Positions 7,293 to 15,550 are shown, counted from the stretch's first letter. The stretch: DNA of 61,087 nucleotides from JAVBTT01 sp031550325 (GCA_031550325.1 JAVBOR010000057.1:1-61087); one strand, 5' to 3'. Notes: generated by a model not told the origin, from the letters alone. Translations and numbers: made by a program.

Positions 7293-9467
7293 ATGGATCT
7301 GAGCCATCTCAATCCCGAACAGAAAAAAGCCGTCATGCACACCGAAGGGCCACTGCTGGTGCTGGCCGGCGCCGGCAGCGGAAAGACCACGGTGCTCATT
7401 GAACGCATCGCGCAAATCATCCGGCAGGGGACGCCGCCCTGGGCGATTTTGGCCATCACGTTTACCAACAAGGCGGCTGGGGAGCTCAAAGCGCGGCTGG
7501 AGCGCATGCTGGGGCCCGCCGGAAACGACGTTTGGGCGTTTACCTTCCACGCCGCCTGCGTACGTTTTCTGCACAAGGATATCGAACTGCTCGGCTACGG
7601 CAGGAGCTTTTCGATCTACGACACCGACGACTCGCGCCGGCTGATGAAGGACGTTTTGAAAACCCTGGAGCTTGACGACAAGCGCTTTCCGCCGCAAACG
7701 GTGCTGGGCAGCATCAGCAAGGCCAAAAACGAGGGCTTTTTTGCCGAGGACTACGCGCGCGACTGCGCGGGCGACTACTACACGCAAAAGGTGTCCGACT
7801 GCTATCTGGAGTACCAGCGCCGCCTGAAGGAATACAACGCGCTTGACTTTGACGACATTATCTTGCTGACCGTCAAGCTGTTTAAAGAACACACCGAGGT
7901 GTGCGCCCACTACAAGCGCCGCTTTCAGTACATCCTTGTCGACGAATATCAGGACACCAACCACATGCAGTTTGAGCTGATCTCACTGCTGGCTCAGGAT
8001 CACCGCAATCTCTGCGTCGTCGGGGATGACGACCAGAGCATCTACCGGTTTCGCGGCGCGACGATTGAAAACATCTTAAACTTTGAAGAGCATTACCCCA
8101 GAGCAATGGTCGTCCGGCTGGAGCAGAACTATCGCAGCACCGGCGCGATTTTGGACTGCGCCAACCGTGTGATCGCGCATAATGTCGGCCGCAAGGGAAA
8201 GACTCTTTGGACCGGGAACGAAAAAGGGGATCTGGTGTCGTTTTTTTGCGGATACTCCGACAACGACGAGGCGCGGTTTGTCGCCGACACCATCGTCGAG
8301 GGCGTGCGGAAGGGGAGGCATTTTAAGGACTACTGCGTGCTGTACCGCATGAACGCGCAGTCAAACCGCGTGGAAAACGCCTTTAAGGCGTCTGGCGTTC
8401 CGTACAAGATCATCGGCGGCGTGCGCTTTTTTGACCGGGCCGAGATCAAGGACATGCTCTCGTATCTGCATGTGGTGCAGAACACCGGGGACGATCTCAG
8501 GCTCTTGCGCATCCTCAACACGCCGCCCCGCGGCATTGGCGACAAGACCGTCTCCATCGCACAGGGCCTCGCGCAGCGCGACTCCTGCAGCCTGTATGAC
8601 GTGATATCCCGCGCGCGCGAGTTTCCAGAGCTGCAGCGCCCGGCGGGACAGCTCATGACGTTTTCCCACATGATCGAAGACCTGCGCCGGGCGGCGCCCG
8701 ACATGCAGCTTCCAGATTTTTATGATTTGATGCTGGAGAAGTCAGGGTATCTTCGCCACTTGAGCGAAAAGGACGATATGGAGGCCAGAGGGCGGCAGGA
8801 AAACGTGCTTGAGCTCAAGTCCAACCTGGCGCAATACGCGCTAAACGCGCCTGAACCCTCTTTGGGGGGCTTCCTGGATGAGATCGCGTTGTTTACGGAC
8901 ATTGAGAAGTACGACGAGCAGGCGGACGCAGCCGTCATGATGACCATTCACAGCGCCAAGGGGCTGGAGTTCCCGGTGGTGTTCGTTGTGGGCGCCGAGG
9001 AGAACCTTTTCCCCGGCGCGCGCGCCGTGGGCGATCCACACGAGGTCGAGGAGGAGCGCAGACTCTGCTATGTCGCCGTGACGCGCGCCAGAGAGAACCT
9101 GTTTGTCACCTGCGCGCAGGAGCGCATGCTGTTTGGGCAGACCACCCGAAACATGGTCTCCCGCTTTGTCAAGGAGATGGAGCTGTTTACCGAGCCGCCC
9201 CCACAGACAAAGCGGCAAAAGGCGACGTTTGCGGGAACCCCGTCCGCCGCTTCGGCAGCCAGGAGCGCGTTTGTCGCCGACAACGCCAAGGCGCTTTCTC
9301 TGAGCAAGGGAAACATGGTCGAGCATAAGGCGTTTGGCCGGGGGATGGTTCTGGCAATTCACCCCATGGGCGGCGACGCTCTGGTGGAGATCGCGTTTGA
9401 CACCATTGGCACGAAGCGGCTCATGCTGAAAGCGGCCTCCAAATTCATGAAAACGCTTGACATGTAG
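7293..9467 (+). CDS. pcrA: ATP-dependent DNA helicase PcrA/UvrD
   Basis: A 724-residue superfamily 1A 3'-5' helicase acting in excision repair, rolling-circle replication and removal of RecA or stalled polymerase. Motif I GAGSGKTT, motif II VDEYQDTN, motif III GDDDQSIYRFRGA, motif IV QNYRS, motif V TIHSAKGLEFP and motif VI VAVTRARENL are all present in order. The C-terminal tail of about 60 residues ends in a KVxHxxFGxG-like PcrA module (VEHKAFGRGMV). The ribosome site CAGGAGA precedes ATG 7293. Length is close to the Bacillus enzyme. It starts 33 bp behind the transglutaminase gene. Confidence 0.95.
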   Translation: MDLSHLNPEQKKAVMHTEGPLLVLAGAGSGKTTVLIERIAQIIRQGTPPWAILAITFTNKAAGELKARLERMLGPAGNDVWAFTFHAACVRFLHKDIELLGYGRSFSIYDTDDSRRLMKDVLKTLELDDKRFPPQTVLGSISKAKNEGFFAEDYARDCAGDYYTQKVSDCYLEYQRRLKEYNALDFDDIILLTVKLFKEHTEVCAHYKRRFQYILVDEYQDTNHMQFELISLLAQDHRNLCVVGDDDQSIYRFRGATIENILNFEEHYPRAMVVRLEQNYRSTGAILDCANRVIAHNVGRKGKTLWTGNEKGDLVSFFCGYSDNDEARFVADTIVEGVRKGRHFKDYCVLYRMNAQSNRVENAFKASGVPYKIIGGVRFFDRAEIKDMLSYLHVVQNTGDDLRLLRILNTPPRGIGDKTVSIAQGLAQRDSCSLYDVISRAREFPELQRPAGQLMTFSHMIEDLRRAAPDMQLPDFYDLMLEKSGYLRHLSEKDDMEARGRQENVLELKSNLAQYALNAPEPSLGGFLDEIALFTDIEKYDEQADAAVMMTIHSAKGLEFPVVFVVGAEENLFPGARAVGDPHEVEEERRLCYVAVTRARENLFVTCAQERMLFGQTTRNMVSRFVKEMELFTEPPPQTKRQKATFAGTPSAASAARSAFVADNAKALSLSKGNMVEHKAFGRGMVLAIHPMGGDALVEIAFDTIGTKRLMLKAASKFMKTLDM

Positions 9468-9485
9468 AGGGCCTTATGGTAAGAT
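9457..9485 (+). promoter_or_regulatory. Sigma-A promoter of rplS
   Basis: TTGACA (9457-9462) lies inside the last codons of pcrA and TAAGAT (9480-9485) follows after 17 bp. The predicted start is near 9492, giving a leader of about 90 nt before rplS. Confidence 0.75.
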
Positions 9486-9491
9486 GTTGCA

Positions 9492-9581
9492 GTATTTCGG
9501 GCAATCCTCTGCCGACAGCTTCGCGCGTTTCCGGCACCGCCGGATCAGGCATGAATGTCCTTGTGGGAAGGAGGTCAAACC
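9492..9581 (+). promoter_or_regulatory. rplS 5' leader, candidate L19 autoregulatory element
   Basis: A leader of about 90 nt precedes rplS. It contains a hairpin at about 9530-9546 (TCCGGC/GCCGGA) and a conserved-looking GCATGAATGTCCTTGTG segment just before the ribosome site. Ribosomal protein L19 leaders with a short hairpin upstream of rplS are known in Firmicutes; I judge this a candidate by position and partial resemblance only. Confidence 0.35.
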
Positions 9582-9923
9582 ATGGATTTGCTTCAGGTTT
9601 TGACCGAAAATCAGCTTAAGACCGATTTGCCGAAGCTGCTCATCGGCGACACCGTCAGAGTGCACATCAAAATCAAAGAGGGTACGCGTGAACGCGTTCA
9701 GCTTTTTGAAGGCACCATCATCGCGATGAAGCACGGCGGCATTCAGGAGAACATTACGGTTCGCCGCATTTCGTACGGAATCGGCGTGGAGAAGGTCTTT
9801 CCGCTGCATTCTCCGCATATTGCCCGCTTTGAACCGATTCGTCACGGCAAGGTGCGCCGCGCCAAACTCTATTATTTGCGTGGGCGAGTGGGCAAACGGG
9901 CAAAAGTCAAGGAAAAAGTATAA
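9582..9923 (+). CDS. rplS: 50S ribosomal protein L19
   Basis: A 113-residue protein of the large subunit, at the interface with the 30S subunit. The start is ATG 9582 with AAGGAGG seven bases upstream; a longer frame from 9555 has no ribosome site. Family patterns are clear: GDTVRVHIKIKEGTRERVQ, FEGTIIA, RRISYGIGVEKVFPLHSP and KVRRAKLYYLRG. In Bacillus rplS is followed by rbgA and rnhB. Here two signal-peptidase genes come between, the arrangement lepB-rbgA being common in Firmicutes. Confidence 0.97.
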   Translation: MDLLQVLTENQLKTDLPKLLIGDTVRVHIKIKEGTRERVQLFEGTIIAMKHGGIQENITVRRISYGIGVEKVFPLHSPHIARFEPIRHGKVRRAKLYYLRGRVGKRAKVKEKV

Positions 9924-9932
9924 GATTGGGAA

Positions 9933-9958
9933 GGGGAGGACGTCGTCTTTCCCTTTTT
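9933..9958 (+). terminator. Terminator-like hairpin after rplS
   Basis: A 9-bp stem (GGGGAGGAC with GTCTTTCCC, including G-T pairs) and a 3-nt loop are followed directly by TTTTT. It could end or attenuate transcription between rplS and the signal-peptidase genes. Confidence 0.65.
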
Positions 9959-9996
9959 CACTACGCGTTTTAATGGCGAGAGAGGGGCATGCCTTG

Positions 9997-10563
9997 GTGA
10001 ATACGAAAAACGCATTCTATTCGGGCTTGTTTGATTGGGCGCAGGCCCTGGTGTCGGCGATTGTCTTTATCGTGCTGTTGTTTGCGTTTGTGGTCTGCCA
10101 GTATATGGTCGAAAATGTTTCGATGCAGTCCACGCTGTACGCGGGAGACAGACTGATTGTCTCAGATCTGTTCTATACGCCGCAGCGCGGCGACATTGTC
10201 ATGTTCAACAAGGCCGGAACCGAGTTTTTGCTTGACCTGAGCTCGGGCGGCCCTCAGCCTCCGCTGGTCAAGCGCGTCATCGCGGTCGGCGGGGACACGC
10301 TTGACATTGACTATGCAGCCGGTACCTTGAGCATCAACGGAGAGGTTGTTCAGGAGCCTTATGTGCGGGAGAGCATGCTCGTGCGCGGGGACACCGCGTA
10401 TCCGTTTATGATTCCCGAGGGCTATGTGTTCTGCATGGGCGACAACCGGAACAACTCCATCGACAGCCGCGACAGCCGGATCGGACTGATTGATCAGCGG
10501 TATATCTTAGGGCGTGTTTTGCTCCGCGTCTTTCCGATCGATAAGTTCGGCCCTGTCGATTGA
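9997..10563 (+). CDS. lepB: Type I signal peptidase, first copy
   Basis: A serine-lysine peptidase that removes signal peptides from exported proteins at the outer face of the membrane. I place the start at GTG 9997 behind AGAGAGGGG; TTG 9994 or ATG 9973 are alternatives, and the longer frame back to 9820 overlaps rplS and is not credible. That gives 188 residues. One N-terminal membrane helix spans about residues 14-36. The nucleophile is Ser42 (VSMQST) and the general base Lys92 (KRVIAVGGD); box E is GDNRNNSIDSRD. The usual SMxPTL reads SMQSTL, so the conserved proline is missing. A close tandem paralogue follows. Confidence 0.9.
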   Translation: MNTKNAFYSGLFDWAQALVSAIVFIVLLFAFVVCQYMVENVSMQSTLYAGDRLIVSDLFYTPQRGDIVMFNKAGTEFLLDLSSGGPQPPLVKRVIAVGGDTLDIDYAAGTLSINGEVVQEPYVRESMLVRGDTAYPFMIPEGYVFCMGDNRNNSIDSRDSRIGLIDQRYILGRVLLRVFPIDKFGPVD

Positions 10564-10593
10564 GAACCCGGCGATTTCATTTTTGGGCGGGAA

Positions 10594-11172
10594 GTGCATT
10601 TATTGGAGAGTCAGAGGAAATCTTCCTTTTTGAGCGATCTGTTTGACTGGGCGCAGGCCATGGTCAACGCCATCATCTGTATTGTCGTTTTGTTTGCCTT
10701 TGTCGGCTGTGTGTTTCGCGTGGACGGCTCGTCCATGATCAACACCCTCCACGACAAAGACTTGCTGGTGATCTCGGATTTGTTCTTCACGCCGCAGCGC
10801 GGCGATATTGTCATGTTCAACAAAGCCCACACCGAGTTTTTGAATCTGGGCAGCTCGGGCATACAGCCGCCGCTGGTCAAGCGTGTGGTTGCGGTCGGCG
10901 GGGACACCCTGGACATCGATTACGCCAAGGGTCTTCTGACCATTAACGGCGTGCCGCAGAGTGAGCCTTTTTTGCATGAGCGCATGCTGCCGCGCGGCGA
11001 CATCAGCTTTCCCCTCTACGTGCCGGAGGGCTATGTGTTCTGCCTGGGCGACAACCGAAACGACTCCACCGACAGCCGCAACAGCCATATCGGTCTGATT
11101 GACCGGCGGTATATTCTCGGACGCGTGCTGTTTCGCGTGTTGCCGCTCACGCAGTTTGGCGCGGTTACATGA
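10594..11172 (+). CDS. lepB: Type I signal peptidase, second copy
   Basis: A 192-residue tandem paralogue of the preceding gene, with long shared blocks (LFDWAQAxV, SDLFxTPQRGDIVMFNKA, KRVxAVGGDTLDIDYA). The start is GTG 10594 or TTG 10603; the ribosome site GGGCGGGAAG is modest. Ser47 (GSSMINT) and Lys96 (KRVVAVGGD) form the catalytic pair, and box E is GDNRNDSTDSRN. As in the first copy the proline after the serine is absent, here replaced by Asn. Its end overlaps the rbgA start. Two copies may divide substrates or growth stages; this is inference. Confidence 0.9.
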   Translation: MHLLESQRKSSFLSDLFDWAQAMVNAIICIVVLFAFVGCVFRVDGSSMINTLHDKDLLVISDLFFTPQRGDIVMFNKAHTEFLNLGSSGIQPPLVKRVVAVGGDTLDIDYAKGLLTINGVPQSEPFLHERMLPRGDISFPLYVPEGYVFCLGDNRNDSTDSRNSHIGLIDRRYILGRVLFRVLPLTQFGAVT

Positions 11173-12002
11173 ATATTCAATGGTATCCGGGTCACATGAC
11201 CAAGGCGCGGCGCATGCTTGAGGCCGAGGTCAAGCTTGTGGACGCTGTTTGCGAGATTTTGGACGCGCGCATCCCGTTTGCCTCCCGCAACCCCGACCTG
11301 GACGCGATCATCGGGCAAAAGCCGCGGCTGACGCTGCTGGGCCGCGCCGACCAGGCCGATCCCGCGGTCACCGCGCTTTGGAAACGCGTTTTGCCTGATG
11401 CGATTGAGGGCGACGCCACCTCCAAGGCGATTGCCGCGAAGCTCGTTGAGGCGGTCAAGCGGCTTTTGCGCGAGAAGCTTGAGGTCTTTTTTGAAAAAGG
11501 ACAGGTTGGGCGATCTGTCAAGCTGATGGTCGTGGGCATCCCCAACGTGGGAAAATCAACGCTCATCAACACGCTTGCCGGGCACAGGGCGGCAAAAGCA
11601 GAGGACCGTCCGGGCGTCACGCGCGGAAAGCAGTGGATTTCGGTGGGTTCGGGCCTTCTTTTGCTTGACACCCCTGGGATCTTGTGGCCGCGCTTTGATG
11701 ATGAGCGCACCGGACGCCATCTGGCGTACACGGGCGCCATCCGCGACGAAATCATGGATATGGAAACACTGGGCGCGGGGCTCATGGAAACACTGGCAAA
11801 GCTTTATCCGGCCTTTTTGGAGGCCCGCTACAAGATCGCGCCTGTGGGGGATGGGCTGGACATGCTGCAGAGCGCCGCGCGGAAACGCGGCTTTTTGGTC
11901 TCCGGCGGTGAGTGCGATCTGGATCGCATGGCGCGTGTCCTGCTGGATGAATTTCGGGCCGGAAAGCTCGGCAGGATCAGTCTGGAGCGTCCCGAGTGCT
12001 GA
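11169..12002 (+). CDS. rbgA: Ribosome biogenesis GTPase RbgA (YlqF)
   Basis: A 277-residue circularly permuted GTPase that assists late 50S subunit assembly. The N-terminal signature IQWYPGHMTKARRM and DARIPFASRNP, G1 GIPNVGKST and G3 DTPGILWP fit RbgA throughout, and the C-terminal ANTAR-like tail is present. The G4 motif is unusual: where the family has NKAD, this protein has GRADQAD, losing the Asn and Lys that contact guanine. The following G5-like segment is also divergent. Otherwise the protein is full length and co-located with rnhB as in Bacillus. Nucleotide specificity may be altered, or a neighbouring Asp compensates. Confidence 0.92.
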   Translation: MNIQWYPGHMTKARRMLEAEVKLVDAVCEILDARIPFASRNPDLDAIIGQKPRLTLLGRADQADPAVTALWKRVLPDAIEGDATSKAIAAKLVEAVKRLLREKLEVFFEKGQVGRSVKLMVVGIPNVGKSTLINTLAGHRAAKAEDRPGVTRGKQWISVGSGLLLLDTPGILWPRFDDERTGRHLAYTGAIRDEIMDMETLGAGLMETLAKLYPAFLEARYKIAPVGDGLDMLQSAARKRGFLVSGGECDLDRMARVLLDEFRAGKLGRISLERPEC

Positions 12003-12598
12003 TCTGCGGCGTGGATGAGGCCGGGCGTGGGCCGCTGGCCGGGCCGGTGATGGCCGCTGCGGTGATTTTGCCGAAAGAGTATACACTAAAAAACTTGAAT
12101 GATTCCAAAGTTGTTTCAAAGATAAACAGAGAGCGTCTTTATAGAGAAATCATGAAGCAGGCGGTCGCCTGGCAGATCGCGCAGGCCACCGCGGAGGAGA
12201 TAGATACGCTCAACATTTTGGAGGCCTCGCTTCTGGCGATGCAGCGCGCCGTCGACGCGCTGCCGGTGAGGCCGGATCTCGCGCTGGTGGACGGAAACGT
12301 GGCGCGCGGCTTTTCGGTTTGCTGCAGGGCCATTGTGCACGGGGACGCGCTCGAGCCCTGTATTTCGGCGGCGTCCATTTTGGCCAAAGTCGCGCGGGAC
12401 GACGTTATGCGCTGCCTTGCGTCACAGTATCCCGGCTACGGGTTTGAACGGCACATGGGATATCCGACGCGGCTGCATTACGCGGCGCTTGACGCGCTCG
12501 GCCCCTGTCCGGCGCACAGAAGGAGTTTTTTAAGAAAATGGGAATGTCGGCAAAAAGCAGAGGAGACCGCGGCGAGCTCATCGCGGGACAGTTTTTAA
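11996..12598 (+). CDS. rnhB: Ribonuclease HII
   Basis: A 200-residue enzyme that cuts RNA in RNA-DNA hybrids, including single ribonucleotides in DNA. Start GTG 11996 lies inside the end of rbgA. Catalytic motifs: DEAGRGPLAGPV (Asp and Glu), LVDGN and AASILAKVARD, then YPGYGFERHMGYPT. The final part overlaps yraN by 61 bp, an unusually long overlap. The tail after the RRSFLRKW segment has no family function and is probably there only because of the overlap. Confidence 0.94.
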   Translation: MLICGVDEAGRGPLAGPVMAAAVILPKEYTLKNLNDSKVVSKINRERLYREIMKQAVAWQIAQATAEEIDTLNILEASLLAMQRAVDALPVRPDLALVDGNVARGFSVCCRAIVHGDALEPCISAASILAKVARDDVMRCLASQYPGYGFERHMGYPTRLHYAALDALGPCPAHRRSFLRKWECRQKAEETAASSSRDSF

Positions 12599-12900
12599 GC
12601 GCGAAGGGCTTCACGGTTGTCCAGTACAATTATCGAACGCCCTATGGAGAAATTGACGTGATTGCCCGATCGGAGGATTATTTGGTCTTTGCAGAGGTTA
12701 AACTCCGTAAAGACAGCCGCTTCGCCAGGGCAGCCGAGTCTGTAACCGCAAAGAAGCAAAACAAGCTTCGTATTTCAGCAGGACTCTACCTGCAGCAGAA
12801 CAGTACCGAGCTTCAGCCGCGCTTCGATGTTGTGGAAATCTACGCGCCGGATCGTCCCGGGGAACATGTGCGCGTTGAGCATATTGAGAACGCTTTTTAG
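12538..12900 (+). CDS. YraN family protein (UPF0102)
   Basis: A 120-residue predicted endonuclease-like protein. It has the family core GELIAGQFLSAKGF, RTPYGEIDVIAR and FAEVKLRKDS, which corresponds to an Asp and Glu-x-Lys nuclease-fold centre. Members commonly sit beside rnhB, as here. ATG 12538 lies inside rnhB; an ATG two codons later is also possible. The ribosome site AGGAG is about 12 bases upstream. Function in cells is poorly defined; a role in DNA or recombination processing is inferred from the fold. Confidence 0.9.
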   Translation: MGMSAKSRGDRGELIAGQFLSAKGFTVVQYNYRTPYGEIDVIARSEDYLVFAEVKLRKDSRFARAAESVTAKKQNKLRISAGLYLQQNSTELQPRFDVVEIYAPDRPGEHVRVEHIENAF

Positions 12901-12912
12901 GGAGGGATATGG

Positions 12913-14376
12913 TTGCGTTATGTAAGCACAAGAGGGCAATCGGAGCCGGTTTCGGCGCAGCAGGCCATTATCCAGGGGCTCGCGCCCGACGGCGGGCTGT
13001 ATGTTCCCGAAGCCATTCCGACTCTGCCTCAAACGCTTTGGCGGGACAAGATGCCCTATTCCACGCGCGCCGAGGCCGTGCTGCGGCTGTTTCTTCCGGG
13101 CTTTGACGGGCTGCTGCCGCGCTTTGAGCGCGCCTACAGCCGCTTTAACCATCCGGAAGTCGCGCCGGTGACAGGTTCAGACGGGCACAATCTTCTTGAG
13201 CTTTGGCATGGGCCGACCTGCGCCTTTAAGGATTTTGCCCTGCAGGCGCTGCCGCACTTGATGGATCTGTCCCGCACGCTGACCGGCGAAAAACAGCAGA
13301 TCTGCGTTCTGACCGCCACTTCGGGCGACACCGGAAAGGCCGCTTTGGAGGCGTTTCGGGACATCGAAGAAACCTCTGTTGTCGTTTTCTACCCACAGGA
13401 CGGCGTTTCGGCGGTGCAGAAGCTCCAAATGACGACGCAGCAGGGTGCCAACACCTTTGTCAGCGGCGTTATCGGCGACTTTGACGTCGCGCAGTCGGGC
13501 GTAAAGCGCCTGTTTACCGACGCCGAGCTCAAGCAAACGCTTGAGCAGAGAGGCATTCGGCTGTCCTCCGCCAACTCCATCAATTTAGGGCGGCTGCTGC
13601 CGCAAATCGTTTATTATTGCGCTGCCTACGCGCAGCTGGTGGAGCGCGGCGCGCTGCGCGCGGGGGATAAGCTTAACGTCTGCGTGCCCACGGGCAATTT
13701 TGGAAACATTCTGGCCTGCTGGATGGCCAAAACCATGGGCGTTCCGATCGGGCGACTGGTTTGCGCGTCCAACGCCAACAACGTGCTGACCGACCTGATC
13801 GGCGAGGGAGTATACAACCGCAACCGGACGCTGATGAAGACAACCTCGCCGTCAATGGACATCTTGCTGTCAAGCAATTTTGAGCGGCTTTTGTACCATC
13901 TTTCGGACGCCGAAACAGTTTGCGACAGCATGGACGCGCTCTCACGGACGGGCGCCTATACTCTCAAGCCCGAGACCTTCAACCGGCTGCGCGCCGATTT
14001 TTGGGGCGGCTGCTGCGACGATGCGCAGGCGGCGAAAGTCATCAAGGAGCGGTTTGAGCAGGACAGTGTTCTCCTGGATCCCCACACCGCCGTGGCGTGG
14101 CAGGTGTACGATCAGTACAGGCTCGCCTCGGGGGACGCGGCGCCATTTGTCATTGTGTCGACCGCCAGCGCGTTTAAGTTCTGCGGCGCGGTTTTAGAGG
14201 CGCTGACCGGACAAAAACAAGAGGATACTGCCGGTTTGATCGACAAGTTGTCTGCCTTTACAGGCATTGCAGCACCCGAGCCGCTGAGCACACTGGGCGG
14301 CAGACCGGTCCGCTTTGACGTTTCCACGTCGCCTGAGGCCATGAAGTTGTCGGTTCTCGGCTTTTTGGGGATATAA
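12913..14376 (+). CDS. thrC: Threonine synthase
   Basis: A 487-residue PLP enzyme converting O-phosphohomoserine to threonine. The start is TTG 12913 with GGAGGG six bases upstream. The N-terminus RYVSTRGQ and LAPDGGLYVP is typical of the longer threonine synthase class. Lys106 in GPTCAFKDFALQ binds PLP, and TSGDTGKAALEAF plus CVPTGNFGNI form the cofactor and phosphate loops. The C-terminus is complete. Other threonine genes are not nearby, and the gene follows yraN by 12 bp, so it is probably expressed from the upstream operon. Confidence 0.95.
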   Translation: MRYVSTRGQSEPVSAQQAIIQGLAPDGGLYVPEAIPTLPQTLWRDKMPYSTRAEAVLRLFLPGFDGLLPRFERAYSRFNHPEVAPVTGSDGHNLLELWHGPTCAFKDFALQALPHLMDLSRTLTGEKQQICVLTATSGDTGKAALEAFRDIEETSVVVFYPQDGVSAVQKLQMTTQQGANTFVSGVIGDFDVAQSGVKRLFTDAELKQTLEQRGIRLSSANSINLGRLLPQIVYYCAAYAQLVERGALRAGDKLNVCVPTGNFGNILACWMAKTMGVPIGRLVCASNANNVLTDLIGEGVYNRNRTLMKTTSPSMDILLSSNFERLLYHLSDAETVCDSMDALSRTGAYTLKPETFNRLRADFWGGCCDDAQAAKVIKERFEQDSVLLDPHTAVAWQVYDQYRLASGDAAPFVIVSTASAFKFCGAVLEALTGQKQEDTAGLIDKLSAFTGIAAPEPLSTLGGRPVRFDVSTSPEAMKLSVLGFLGI

Positions 14377-14571
14377 AGGAGCTTTGTTCACAGCTTTCGC
14401 GGCTTCAACTCGTGAAAACAGCGCTATTCAAATCTCCTCTGTGGTCTGCATGGCGAAACGCTATATAACGAGCCCCTGTTATTTTATGCAAACGGAAAGA
14501 TGTGCGGAGTTACCCGCACATCTTGAGAGGGACATCATTGATGAGTGCTTTTGCCCGAAAGTGCCTTGCCT
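14377..14571. other. Intergenic gap with bidirectional hairpin after thrC
   Basis: No gene seen. A hairpin at about 14499-14524 (GATGTGCGG/CCCGCACATC type, loop AGTTA) lies between the convergent thrC and DUF1540 genes and could stop transcripts from both sides. The rest of the stretch is featureless. Confidence 0.5.
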
Positions 14572-14748
14572 TTACAGAGGCTGCTTGTTCTCATATGTGG
14601 AGCAAAAGGTTTCCACCTTGTCCACAGCGTACTCGGTGCCCACCTTAATATCATTTGCCTGGCAGCAGTTTCCGGTGCCGTGATAGGCGCAGGTGCCCAC
14701 CGTGCAGGTTACATTGTTGAGTTTGCCGTGCGCTTTGTCGTGAAACAT
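14572..14748 (-). CDS. DUF1540 domain protein, 58 residues
   Basis: A short gene below common length cut-offs. ATG 14748 is preceded by AAGGAG nine bases upstream on the minus strand, and TAA is at 14572. The 58-residue product begins MFHDKAHGKLNNVTCTVGTC and has five cysteines (15, 20, 28, 29, 49) in the pattern CxxxxC, CC, C. The pattern NVxCxVxxCxYH, then GxxCxA and a late CxTY, is that of DUF1540 proteins, small probably metal-binding proteins common in Clostridia. Function is unknown. Its likely promoter resembles a forespore-type one (14803-14832). Confidence 0.82.
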   Translation of the reverse strand: MFHDKAHGKLNNVTCTVGTCAYHGTGNCCQANDIKVGTEYAVDKVETFCSTYENKQPL

Positions 14749-14802
14749 GTTATTATCTCCTTTGTAACTTGGTGATGATCAATGGGGAATGCGAACAAGC
14801 TT

Positions 14803-14832
14803 TAGTATATGCTGTTTCAAATCGCTTATTCG
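14803..14832 (-). promoter_or_regulatory. Candidate sigma-G-like promoter for the DUF1540 gene
   Basis: On the minus strand CGAATA (14827-14832) is followed after 17 bp by TATACTA (14803-14809). The Bacillus sigma-G consensus is TGAATA, 17-18 bp, CATACTA, so one mismatch falls in each element. It overlaps the translation start region of the divergent phosphoesterase gene. Use by sigma-G is inferred; sigma-A use of TATACT cannot be excluded. Confidence 0.4.
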
Positions 14833-14845
14833 GGGGGTGAAGCGT

Positions 14846-15550
14846 TTGTTGTATGCCATTGGAGATTTACATCTGTCGTTTTCTGCAGATAAAAAGATGG
14901 ATGTGTTTGGCGGCGTCTGGGAAGGCTATCAGGACAAAATCCGTGAAGGTCTTCTTGGCCTGAAGCCAAACGATATCGTCGTGTTGTGCGGAGACACGTC
15001 CTGGGGCATGACTTTGCCGGAGTCCTTGCTGGATTTTCATTTTTTGGAGAGCTTTCGCTGCCACAAGATTCTTCTCAAGGGCAATCATGACTATTGGTGG
15101 GAGACCGCATCCAAGATGCGGCGGTTTTTTGAGGACAACGGTCTGCACTCGTTTGATATTCTGCACAACAACGCCTTTCTGGTTGGCAACACGGCCATAT
15201 GCGGAACGCGCGGCTGGTTTTTTGAGGAAGAAAAGGGGAATCCTTCCGATTATAAGATCATGATGCGCGAAATCGGCCGTCTGCGCGCATCGCTGGAGAG
15301 CGGGCGAAAGCTGACAGGCGGCGAGCTCATTGTCTTTCTGCATTACCCTCCGCTGTATGAGGGATACCGCTGCGACGAGCTGGTTGACCTGATGCGGGAG
15401 TTTGGCGTGAGGCGCTGTTTTTACGGCCATCTGCACGGCTATGCGCGCGCCAGAGCCATAGAAGGCCTGTACAAAGGCATTTACTATCAGCTGATTTCCT
15501 CTGATCACCTAGGGTTTGTTCCCTATCCGATCTCACTGCAGATTTTTTAA
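14846..15550 (+). CDS. Metallophosphoesterase
   Basis: A calcineurin-like phosphoesterase of about 234 residues. I choose TTG 14846, seven bases behind GGGGGGTGA; ATG 14789 is in frame but has no ribosome site. Metal-binding motifs: GDLHLS (Asp, His), GDTSWG (Asp), KGNHDYWW (Asn, His-Asp), FLHYPP (His) and GHLHGY (His-x-His). This set matches the family found near tig in Clostridia. The substrate is unknown; it is cytoplasmic with no signal peptide. It is divergent from the DUF1540 gene and precedes tig by 78 bp. Confidence 0.88.
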   Translation: MLYAIGDLHLSFSADKKMDVFGGVWEGYQDKIREGLLGLKPNDIVVLCGDTSWGMTLPESLLDFHFLESFRCHKILLKGNHDYWWETASKMRRFFEDNGLHSFDILHNNAFLVGNTAICGTRGWFFEEEKGNPSDYKIMMREIGRLRASLESGRKLTGGELIVFLHYPPLYEGYRCDELVDLMREFGVRRCFYGHLHGYARARAIEGLYKGIYYQLISSDHLGFVPYPISLQIF

